Shown here: one piece after another, positions 54,497 through 62,165 of the stretch
Layout: every line of letters starts with the position of its first letter
Numbering within the stretch: the stretch's first letter is position 1
From: Limnomonas spitsbergensis
Lineage: Eukaryota; Chlorophyta; Chlorophyceae; Chlamydomonadales
Reading direction: 5' to 3'
NCBI GenBank assembly: GCA_037349105.1
Contig: JAYJMM010000109.1
Coordinates: forward strand, 2,617,001-2,681,000
Length of the DNA stretch: 64,000 bases
Notes under the pieces: model-generated
What the model saw: only the letters and a program-made list of their open reading frames with translations
The model's database searches: none
What the model was told of the DNA's origin: nothing
Made by a program: the position numbers and the translations under genes

Positions 54497-55138
54497 TCAT
54501 AGACCTCGCCCATTCCTGCAGCCTCCAGCGCTGATGCTGGTATAATAGCCTAACTCTCTAAGAATGAGGCATTTGTCCCTGATTAGCTGCCTTCCTCTGA
54601 GGATGTAACGCTGCTCAACCAGATGCAGCGCCTCAGGGTAGTGCGGGCTACACAGCAGCACTCCAACGCTACCGATGTCTGCAGTCCAAAGTGGCCCTCC
54701 TGCTACCAGGCCTTCCAGGCTGTAAGCGCCAGATCCTATTGCGCACGTCAAGAGCTGCGAGCTGGCTACAGTGCTGAGCAACTCCAATGCTCCTGATATA
54801 TTATACATCTCGTCAACGACTATACGTGCTGCGATGGTAGCACGTTCAGCATAATGCTGAAGGTGATACACGCTCTCGGCAGGTGAGATGGAGTCCCACC
54901 AGCGACGACGTGGCAGCCGTTCTAGCTGGTTAAATTGTCGCATCGACATGTGGTTTTCTAGGGTTGGCCAATTATGAGTGGCTGGCCATGTACTCCAGCA
55001 ATGCAGGCTGTGAGTATACACTCGCGGCATCTCAAGCGGGTGTTCCTCCCCCAGCCATGTTCTGACCATTGGTCGATCACGTGCTGGAGGGATAGCCATC
55101 TGCGCAGGATGAGAGGCACCGGAGGCGCTCAGCATCAT
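54497..55138 (-). CDS. Unknown ORF (213 codons) of retrotransposon B
   Basis: It starts ATGATG (MMLSASGASHPAQMAIPP), is rich in Trp, His and Leu, and has segments such as RLPRRRWWDSISPAESVYHL and GALELLSTVASSQLLTCAIG. No membrane helix or known motif was recognised. A donor/acceptor pair lies just upstream, so it may be translated from a spliced message. It lies between protease and Pol, where Ty3-type elements normally have nothing. Confidence 0.55.
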   Translation of the reverse strand: MMLSASGASHPAQMAIPPARDRPMVRTWLGEEHPLEMPRVYTHSLHCWSTWPATHNWPTLENHMSMRQFNQLERLPRRRWWDSISPAESVYHLQHYAERATIAARIVVDEMYNISGALELLSTVASSQLLTCAIGSGAYSLEGLVAGGPLWTADIGSVGVLLCSPHYPEALHLVEQRYILRGRQLIRDKCLILRELGYYTSISAGGCRNGRGL

Positions 55139-55164
55139 ACTATGAATTACTAACTACTAAATTA

Positions 55165-55219
55165 CTGAGTCCACTACACCGTAATCAGGGGGTAGTGCAG
55201 TTTGAAGACTGGTACTCAC
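55165..55219 (-). promoter_or_regulatory. Possible short intron upstream of the 213-codon ORF
   Basis: Element strand: CAGCAA|GTGAGTACC at 55219 and GGACTCAG ending at 55165, with TTACGGTGTAGT between, matching the layout at 54263-54192. A second acceptor-like ATTCATAG ends at 55140, two bases before the ORF start. Confidence 0.4.
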
Positions 55220-55375
55220 TTGCTGAAGGAGTAAATCTGCAGCAATGAGGAGGAGGGCAACATATTGAGTGATGTGAAGAGACGTAATAGGGTCAGGTCA
55301 TCACAATCAGCAGCACATTCCCCCCCCAACTCCACACGACGCAGTCGTGCAGAGTTGATAGGTGTTGTGCATAGT

Positions 55376-55780
55376 CTAGTTATCAGATCTAATTTCAGTC
55401 GATACCGGCAGCTCAAGGACATCTGAAGACCATTTTGGTCTGAAAGTGAGAATCCCCCTGGCAACATCATGAATCGCTCTGAAATGTATGCTATCAGGGT
55501 TCCCGAACAGTGCAGTGAAAGAATGCGACGGTGCCCAGGCAATGACAAGAAAGCAATGCTCACTGGTAAGCTCCGCCGCCCCTGCCCCATACGAAATCGT
55601 GACAATAGGCGTAATGCCCCTGATCGTGTCAACGCCACCACTAGTGGCCAGTTTCATGGGGTAAGGAAGAACAGGTATGCCCAGGCGATGCGCCTCCCTG
55701 TCAGTGATCAAATGGCAATTCGACCCGAAGTCTAACATGGCCCTAGCAGGCAATTGTTTCGGGCCGCCATTATAGATCAA
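55376..55780 (-). CDS. Aspartic protease (retropepsin-like) of retrotransposon B
   Basis: It would cut the polyproteins. The active-site region reads ARAMLDFGSNCHLIT, with DFGS in place of the usual D-S/T-G, followed by REAHRLGIPV and later a hydrophobic-hydrophobic-G (LFGN) near residue 92. The 134-codon frame opens at a TTG and is in the same frame as the preceding 176-codon ORF, separated from it by one TGA and 16 sense codons. The departure from DTG/DSG leaves activity open, although the aspartate is kept. Confidence 0.75.
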   Translation of the reverse strand: MIYNGGPKQLPARAMLDFGSNCHLITDREAHRLGIPVLPYPMKLATSGGVDTIRGITPIVTISYGAGAAELTSEHCFLVIAWAPSHSFTALFGNPDSIHFRAIHDVARGILTFRPKWSSDVLELPVSTEIRSDN

Positions 55781-55831
55781 CCCAACTTGCTCACCTGGAG
55801 ACTCTTCTGGGTTCGCAAAATAAAATAAGAA

Positions 55832-56362
55832 TCATGTAAGCGAACGGAAATAGGCACCGATATCCGAAGCGTTAGCAATGAGCGCTCTCATATGCACAGG
55901 GTCAGGTGCAGGCAGATTACTCACCATGAAGGACTCAGGCTCTGGTTTAGATGCAGCAGGCACACGATAAGAAGCAGATCGATCAAATAACAATTGTTGT
56001 GAAGTGTCAGTCAGCGAAACGTCAGAAGATAATATAGTAGGTTCAATCACTGACTGCCGTCGGTTCGTCGGAACCCTAACCTCAGACCACCGAGATCCTG
56101 GACCATGCGTAAGCAATGTGGTCGGAACTTCAGTTTGAAAATGTGATGCAGAAGCTGCGCCTCTGTCCACAAATGTATCCTCTGAAACTGTGCGGGATCT
56201 GCGCGAGTCATCCTCAGCTGCTGAAAACGCAACTAGTGTATCTAATTTGGAAACCGGGGCAGGGACTCTGGATTTCCCCTGGAACCCGTCTGGAAAAATT
56301 TTAGACCCCTTTTTAGCAAAGTCATCTCGAAAAATCCCTAATACTGCAGCCATAGCTGTCAA
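55832..56362 (-). CDS. ORF between gag and protease of retrotransposon B (176 codons)
   Basis: The first ATG is the fourth codon (56353); product begins MAAVLGIFRDDFAKKGSKIF. It is hydrophilic, Ser-rich and not recognised. It follows the gag stop (TGA at 56387-56389) after only 8 in-frame codons and ends in another TGA, after which the same frame runs into protease. It is therefore best seen as part of a gag-protease polyprotein divided by single stops, or as a Gag spacer. Confidence 0.55.
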   Translation of the reverse strand: MTAMAAVLGIFRDDFAKKGSKIFPDGFQGKSRVPAPVSKLDTLVAFSAAEDDSRRSRTVSEDTFVDRGAASASHFQTEVPTTLLTHGPGSRWSEVRVPTNRRQSVIEPTILSSDVSLTDTSQQLLFDRSASYRVPAASKPEPESFMVSNLPAPDPVHMRALIANASDIGAYFRSLT

Positions 56363-56386
56363 GTGATGGGTGCCAGGTACTCCATG

Positions 56387-58129
56387 TCAGTTGTAATTGG
56401 AGCCGAAGCAACCATGTGCTTCAACCCCTGGGCTTTGATCAGGGTCACCCGGCTCATCCCATCCATCATTGTATTGCGCTAGCTGCGCACTGTGAACTTC
56501 CTCACCGCGGTACTCTGTTGCATGCGCATAAAGCCCTGGGCTTCTGTAGGCAGCATCATTTCTGTGCTCATAGTGCTCACCTTGCTCCTGCTGTTGGAAC
56601 CTAACCCCACTCTGCTCCTCCTCTACCGCACACGCGGCATAGTGATTGTCCAGATTGAACTTTACCTCTGCCTCTGGCATGTACTCAGGCCCTAAGGACA
56701 CATATGGCACAGCCCTCTGCAGTTCACCTGGATCCACCTGCGCCCTTGCCACTGCAGCAGTTGGCATAGGCGCGCCGTCCGCTGCAGATTTGGCTGCAAC
56801 GAACTTTGGCCCTTTCTCTGCAGCCTCCATCGCCCTACCTCTGGCCGCAGAAGCCAGGAAAGCAGGCAACTGATCACACTTATCCAGGTAGTGATCACCG
56901 TGACAGATTTGACAGTTTTTAACTGCCATTGGTCTGTTGGAAGGGTAACCCGATCTTGTTGGTCGCTGCACATTGCCGTACCCACCTCCTCCTCTTCCAG
57001 CCTGGAAAGGCCTGGATGATCCGGCGCTCGGGCCGCGATGCGGGTGCATAGTGCTAGGGTAACCCCATGCACCTGATCTCACCTCAGTGGCGTGACTCCG
57101 AGGTGTAGCATGCTGACCAGAATTCTGGTTTCTTCTTCCAGCATCTTTGCTCCCCTCTGCAGCCAGATCCTCATACCTGATACCCTTCCTGACCTGTGTC
57201 CTCACACGGTACTCATAGGCATTCTGCATGGCCTCAATGATCACACTCGCCTGGACGCTGAAGTTGTCATCTTCAACACCCAAACCCTGAAGCTCTCTCT
57301 CACACACCTCCTGGAGGTACACTGGTACACCACGCATGATCACATCAATGATAGATGTCCTCTCAATCGTTCCATTGTAAGCGATCTTGTTAGACCCCTG
57401 AAACGCTGAGTAAACTGACAGACACCTGATCCCAAACTGCCTGGGGTTCTCGCTGACGAGTACCGTCCTGTCAAGCTGATTCTGCTTACCCATGATGCAG
57501 CCCTGGGTCCAAATGGCCATTTCGGCTGATGTTGCAATGTTGAGGTAGCGCTTGGCTACCATCAACAGAGCTTCAATAAAGCTGTAGGGCTCGTCCTGTA
57601 ATGGATAAGGCTCGTACTCTCGTACCCCAGCCTCCTCGACCCCCATCAGGATCATCTTATTCCTCCTCATATTCCCCATGATGGTTTGAGTGCCATCCTG
57701 CAGGAAGTCATTCCTGGTACTGCCGTCCCTTCCCTCAATGGCTCTCACCATGGGCGGCATTGCACTCGGGCACAGATGTTCTAGCTCTGCAAAGTGCTTC
57801 TTGAGAAAAGCGACCCCTGCTGGCAGAATTGTGCTCATGATGATGCTCACCTGGGCAGACACAGCATCGCGCAACTTGTGCACATTATTCCCCCAGAACA
57901 ACCTGAGTGATCGTTCCCATATCCTGTGAGAGATTATACTCTCAGTCGCTGAAAACTCAACAACCTTAGACGAGTCAATCACAGTCTTCCCATCTAGCTT
58001 GACATCAGTCAGCCAATTTACTGGACCCGGTGCGGCACTTTCTGAATCAGGTCGTCCACCAGGATCTCCTCCTCTGGGAGGACCCCTATCTGAAGCTGCA
58101 GACTCGTGCAAGACACCATGTCTCGACAC
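56387..58129 (-). CDS. Gag core and nucleocapsid of retrotransposon B
   Basis: 580 codons counted from a GTG; the frame is open upstream to the TAG at 58253-58255, which is also the stop of the preceding ORF. The N-terminal two thirds are helical and capsid-like (RSLRLFWGNNVHKLRDAV, EPYSFIEALLMVAKRYLN). A Gly/Arg-rich region then leads to a zinc knuckle CQICHGDHYLDKC (C-X2-C-X3-H-X4-C) at residues 406-418. The histidine spacing is one shorter than in the classical knuckle. It ends TGA. Confidence 0.8.
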   Translation of the reverse strand: MSRHGVLHESAASDRGPPRGGDPGGRPDSESAAPGPVNWLTDVKLDGKTVIDSSKVVEFSATESIISHRIWERSLRLFWGNNVHKLRDAVSAQVSIIMSTILPAGVAFLKKHFAELEHLCPSAMPPMVRAIEGRDGSTRNDFLQDGTQTIMGNMRRNKMILMGVEEAGVREYEPYPLQDEPYSFIEALLMVAKRYLNIATSAEMAIWTQGCIMGKQNQLDRTVLVSENPRQFGIRCLSVYSAFQGSNKIAYNGTIERTSIIDVIMRGVPVYLQEVCERELQGLGVEDDNFSVQASVIIEAMQNAYEYRVRTQVRKGIRYEDLAAEGSKDAGRRNQNSGQHATPRSHATEVRSGAWGYPSTMHPHRGPSAGSSRPFQAGRGGGGYGNVQRPTRSGYPSNRPMAVKNCQICHGDHYLDKCDQLPAFLASAARGRAMEAAEKGPKFVAAKSAADGAPMPTAAVARAQVDPGELQRAVPYVSLGPEYMPEAEVKFNLDNHYAACAVEEEQSGVRFQQQEQGEHYEHRNDAAYRSPGLYAHATEYRGEEVHSAQLAQYNDGWDEPGDPDQSPGVEAHGCFGSNYN

Positions 58130-58252
58130 CCAGCGATTGCCTGTAGGCTGGCCCCCGCCTGAAGGTGGTCCACCACCAAGCGGCTGGGTGCCTCCTAGTC
58201 CCTGACTATAGCCAGTTCCTGTCCCACCACCGTGGAACTCACCTCGGTCTTG

Positions 58253-59791
58253 CTATCCATACCGCAGGTTCTGATTCATGCCTTGCCCATGCGACTGACC
58301 TTGATTTTGATCATGCCCGTGACCTTGACCAGACTGCTGGTGCTGTCTCTGGCCTTGGCTGGAATCCCTCACAGCTTGTGGAAACGCATGATGCATTCCT
58401 CCTGAATACGCAGACTGGAACCCATTCCATGTGGGCTCACTGGGTACTTGTTGAGCAGGCCTGAACCTACTCTGATCCTCATGGGACGGCTCTTGATGAC
58501 TGCGTTCATGGGCTGCTGCAGCTACCGTACCTCTGGTGGCTCCCCTCAGAGGCTCAGTGACCATCGAAGCGTTTCTAGCTCCTTCCTCACCTTGCTGCCG
58601 GCGATCATATTCCTGCAACAGTCTCTGAGCAAGAGCCGCCCTCTCCCGAGCTGCTCTAACCCGGGTGCTATCCAGACCAGAACCAACTAAGCCCTGAGTG
58701 ATAGGAGTATTCCAATTGGAATGCTCAGTGCCGACAGCCGTGTGAAAAGACTGTGATACAGCAGGTCCCGTGAAGCGGTTACCTTGTGCTTGGGGTTCTC
58801 CAGCGGTGACATCATCCCCGGTGCTTCCCCCAGATCCTTCACCTTCAGGCTCTTCCGATACGGACGCCAAACCTTGCATCCGTGGAACAGAATCTTCATA
58901 CCGTCCAGACTGTGGGTACACTGGTACGTTGTGCATCTGTCCAGCCGACCTTGCAGGGACTTGTGTCGGCGGCGGCGGTGGTGGCGGTGGCGGATGTGAT
59001 GATCCAGATTCCACACCATGACCTTCTCTTCTCACATATGCACCCTGAACAGGCGCAGCATTGGAGGGAGGGACAGAAGCGGCAACAGCGACGGGCACGA
59101 ATATTGGGATGTCCGCAACAGGCACATGCACTGGTGCATTCTGCGCCATTGGCTCGTGCACCGCAAAAGGCATTGAAACGTGCACAGCAGGGGACAGTTC
59201 AGGTGCTCTCTGGGGCGCGGCTACTGATGTAGCAGACCCTGACTGAGACCCACCCTCAGCCTCAGTTACATCAATCTGTTCTGCAAGCCGAGTAACTTGC
59301 GTCACCTTAGAAGGCGTCCCAGAAGACGCGTATCTGGTATGTTGATTACTGAAGTGATCAAACACAGGGTTGTTGACTGGCCACATTACTTTCTCTGCAG
59401 TTGCGTCGTTCGTGAAAGCCATTTCCACTTTTCTTGGCGACTCGATGAATCCCTGATTGATAATAGCCTTTCGTTCATCCTCCAGCTTGGTGATCTTGGC
59501 AAACTCTGCCTTATACTGCTCTGGGGGAAGGTTATACGAAATAGTATTCATCGCAAGCTTCACTGCGGCATGCTTGCTCGCTAGCTTGTCCAGCAACACC
59601 CTTTCTTTGTCTCCAGCCTTGGCATACATCAGATCCCATGCACTATTGGCTTTCACTGGCAGAACTGCAGAGCCAGATGATGCACCTTGATCAGCTTCTG
59701 AAGAAACTTTGGCTGCTATGGCTCCCTTGGTTCGGGTAGCGATGTTATCCTTATCAGCCTCTTTAGCAACCTGGGGATCTGTATCATCCAT
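58253..59791 (-). CDS. N-terminal Gag domain of retrotransposon B
   Basis: The first ATG is at 59791 (MDDTDPQVAKEADKDN); the frame opens six codons earlier at a GTG. Product about 512 residues: a helical N-terminal region (KHAAVKLAMNTISYNLPPEQ), a long Ala/Pro/Val-rich linker with nine consecutive prolines, an Arg-rich helix (RVRAARERAALAQRLLQEYD) and a Gln/His/Gly tail. It ends TAG, and the same frame continues 41 sense codons into the next gag ORF. The element strand after the stop reads CAAGAC. It starts about 90 bases inside the 5' LTR. Confidence 0.75.
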   Translation of the reverse strand: MDDTDPQVAKEADKDNIATRTKGAIAAKVSSEADQGASSGSAVLPVKANSAWDLMYAKAGDKERVLLDKLASKHAAVKLAMNTISYNLPPEQYKAEFAKITKLEDERKAIINQGFIESPRKVEMAFTNDATAEKVMWPVNNPVFDHFSNQHTRYASSGTPSKVTQVTRLAEQIDVTEAEGGSQSGSATSVAAPQRAPELSPAVHVSMPFAVHEPMAQNAPVHVPVADIPIFVPVAVAASVPPSNAAPVQGAYVRREGHGVESGSSHPPPPPPPPPTQVPARSAGQMHNVPVYPQSGRYEDSVPRMQGLASVSEEPEGEGSGGSTGDDVTAGEPQAQGNRFTGPAVSQSFHTAVGTEHSNWNTPITQGLVGSGLDSTRVRAARERAALAQRLLQEYDRRQQGEEGARNASMVTEPLRGATRGTVAAAAHERSHQEPSHEDQSRFRPAQQVPSEPTWNGFQSAYSGGMHHAFPQAVRDSSQGQRQHQQSGQGHGHDQNQGQSHGQGMNQNLRYG

Positions 59792-59848
59792 TTGGCTTCC
59801 CCCCTTCACCTTTTTATCGCTCTTGGCACGAACGATTTCCGCTACCGT

Positions 59849-59870
59849 CGATTAGAGGTGCGACTAATCG
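59849..59870. repeat. Small hairpin in the leader of retrotransposon B
   Basis: CGATTAG (59849-59855) and CTAATCG (59864-59870) pair around an 8-base loop between the 5' LTR and gag, where a primer-binding site is expected. No TGG-type tRNA primer site was seen, so self-priming or an unusual primer is possible. Confidence 0.5.
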
Positions 59871-59883
59871 GAACTTTTTCTTT

Positions 59884-60612
59884 CTTAAACAAGTACTAAT
59901 AAACTCTTACATAGCTTATAGTAGGAGCTTCTCGATCCACTGCTGTAACTCAGTGAACTCAGCTCGATAACAAGTGATAGCTCTTGCTACTTCACCTGGA
60001 CTTCTTCGATACTGTTGACAAGATCTCGTAAAGCCTCGACTTCTGAGGTACTTCTAGACTTCTTGGGACGACCTTGGGCGAATGTGGCCGTTGATTTGCT
60101 GTGGTGAGTCGCTTGCTTGGCGACTTCTGGTGACTGAAGATATCTCTCATGAATCAGATGGTCGACTTGGAGCCAAAGGAAAGGCTGTAGGTTGGAGATG
60201 TGATGGTGGGTTGGTGGTAATATCCAGCTGTAAGGCTGGACATATGCCTTGTTAAGAGGCAGGAATAACTCTAATTGCTGCATATTGTCGACTGTTGGCC
60301 TAGATGCTCTGCCAGCTTCGTATCATGAGACTTGTTGATGCTTATAGGGTCGCTGTTGGCCTAGCTGCTCTGCCAGTTTCCCCTTAGTAAGACTTGGATT
60401 GACCATAAACTTGCAGATCGATAATCAGGAACAATAACTAGAAACGTTAAGAGTCTATTGAAGGCCGTGAAATCAAGGAAGAAAGAAAAAGTGAAGGACC
60501 CAGTTCGGGATCCTTTAAGACGGCAACCACAGTAGTTCATGTTCACACATAACTTCCAACCGAAAAAGCAGTTGGCGCAGTCAAACGCACGGTGCAGTCA
60601 TACGTCGTGACA
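59884..60612 (-). repeat. 5' LTR of retrotransposon B
   Basis: It matches the left LTR throughout, with about 21 single-base differences counted by eye. On the element strand it begins TGTCACGACG and ends CTTGTTTAAG, after which the leader starts AAAGAAAAAG instead of the CCGCGACA found at the other LTR. Confidence 0.88.
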
Positions 60613-60616
60613 CATG
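60613..60616. repeat. Target site duplication CATG, right of retrotransposon B
   Basis: CATG directly follows the LTR end GTGACA and equals 44051-44054. Confidence 0.65.
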
Positions 60617-61020
60617 TACCGGTACCGTACCCAGAATCGGAAACAAGACAGTGATTACAGTGACTCATCAGTGCGGTGCTGCTTAGAGTGCTTACTTGTG
60701 AGCATGCAAGGTCGCTTGCAAGGGTAGAACCGGCTTGACTCCACAAGTCGTTTATCATTGGGGGGGTCATGGACCAGCTGCGCATGGACCATGGACCAGT
60801 CAGTCATGGGTGGTGTGCACGGACTCAAAATTCCAGCAAGAAACCTGCCAAAGCCTAGACAAGTAATCAGAGGTGCTGCTGCGCAGCACGAAAAACGACG
60901 GGTATGTGACTTTTCGGAGGGCAGGTGCAGGTGCGGACGGGGTCACATGTACCGCATCTATACTATTAAGTGCGCTAATCGTAACTGAACGGATGAAGCG
61001 GTTTCGCGCTTTTGGCGCTT
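60617..61020. other. Flanking DNA right of retrotransposon B
   Basis: No supported gene. Runs of CATGGACCA-type motifs occur at 60769-60800. Frames here are short and show no recognisable motif. Confidence 0.35.
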
Positions 61021-61519
61021 TTCGTAGTCCCTTTCGGGCTCGGTTGCCAGCGGTTCGACTGCGCGCAGCGATCGGGTGGTCGATTTGGGAGACAGCGTGT
61101 CGATGGTAGATTCTGGGCCTCACAGATGGTCCGACGGATGGCGTTCAGCGACGGATGGCGTTCAGACAGTATCTGTATCCAGCAGCCATCGTATGCAGCA
61201 TCCAGCAGCCATCGTATGCAGCATCCAGCATGCAGCATCCAGCATCCAGCATGCATCATCCAGCATCCCGCATCCAACGTCCAGCATCCAGCGTCCAGCT
61301 TTCAGCATCCAGCATATGTATCCAGCATTTGTAACCAGCATTTGTAACCAGCACATTTGTATCCAGCATCCATTTTTTTGGCGAACTTCGTTGTCCCTTT
61401 TGGGCTGGGCTGCCAGCGGTTCGACAGCGCGCAGCGATCGGGTGCAGGTTTGGGGGTTTAGGTGGAAGACAGCGTGTCGATAGTCGCATTCTGAGCCTCA
61501 CAGATGGTCCGACGGATGG
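61021..61519. repeat. Two ~120-130 bp direct repeats flanking a CAGCATC tandem tract
   Basis: Copies 61021-61141 and 61387-61519 share CCAGCGGTTCGAC, GCGCGCAGCGATCGGGTG, GACAGCGTGTCGAT and CACAGATGGTCCGACGGATG. Between them (61161-61370) lies a degenerate tract of CAGCATC and CCAGCAT 7-mers. Confidence 0.7.
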
Positions 61520-61679
61520 TCTTCACCCACCATCTGTACAGCCTGGTTTGGGAGCTTGCAACGTTGCACACTGCGGCGTTGTGCCTATCTCATTATTCCT
61601 GTCAGCGGGTCTTATCTTCCACTCGCTAAGGTGAGATGATCGCAAGGATGTGGTTGTTTCCATGATCTCTGCCCCAACT

Positions 61680-62165
61680 GACGATACATGGCTGGAAAAG
61701 GTGCGTTTAAGCTTCCATGGAGCTCTTCTAATCTGTTGCGTATTCTTTTGTCCATGCGCAGGATTCGGCGCTGGATGGTACCAATCTAACGAGGGCGCTG
61801 CAGGAGACGTCGTCCAGGATGTGACTGGCCCAACGAGCGCTGCCCCAACGAACGAGGAAGGGATGATGACATGAAGCTCTTCTATTCGCTGCGTTTTCTT
61901 TTGTTCAGGCGCAGGACTCGGGGCAGGACTTTGCCAATCCATCGACGGCGCGGCAGGAGACGTCGTCCTTCAGCTGGATCAATGCTGGATCTCATCTTTC
62001 ACCTGTTCATGATATCCAGGTGGATCCAATGAGCCAGGATGCCACCATCTCAACGAGCGCTGCCTCGACCGACGAGGCAGGGCCGAAGAAGGTGCGCTTG
62101 GATTTACATGGAGCTCTTCCAATTTGCTGCGTTTCCTTCTGTTTAGGCGCAGGATCACGGGGCAT
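61680..62165 (+). repeat. Triplicated unit resembling intron plus exon
   Basis: Three blocks share GAGCTCTTC (or AAGCTCTTC), then a T-rich tract, then GCGCAGGA (positions 61756, 61909 and 62147). Two are preceded by AAG|GTGCGTTT or AAG|GTGCGCTTG. Two are followed by GCAGGAGACGTCGTCC. The layout looks like a donor, a ~60 bp intron and an acceptor, so a multi-exon gene with duplicated exons on the plus strand is possible. No protein family was recognised. Confidence 0.5.

Larger units (their letters stand above)
44055..60612 (-). mobile_element. Retrotransposon B: Ty3-type LTR element carrying a DNA methyltransferase, about 16.6 kb
   Basis: Two direct repeats of 737 bp (left) and 729 bp (right) bound a minus-strand coding interior, with CATG target duplications outside. 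Order in transcription: 5' LTR (right), two-part gag, a small ORF, aspartic protease, four unknown ORFs, then a giant Pol with reverse transcriptase, RNase H, cytosine methyltransferase, integrase and PHD finger, then 3' LTR. Integrase after RNase H is the Ty3 order. I counted about 21 substitutions between the LTRs by eye (near 3%), so it is not brand new. The Pol frame is nevertheless uninterrupted over 2214 codons. Confidence 0.92.

Noticed and set aside
55216..55641. 141-codon minus-strand frame overlapping protease
   Set aside because: It is an out-of-frame shadow of the protease ORF with no recognisable motif.
44055..60612. DIRS- or Penelope-type assignment for retrotransposon B
   Set aside because: There are direct LTRs with a target duplication, a DDE integrase with a zinc site, and an aspartic protease; no tyrosine recombinase or GIY-YIG domain was seen.
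60800..61123. 107-codon minus-strand frame right of retrotransposon B
   Set aside because: It begins inside a local direct repeat and shows no domain or start context that sets it apart from chance.
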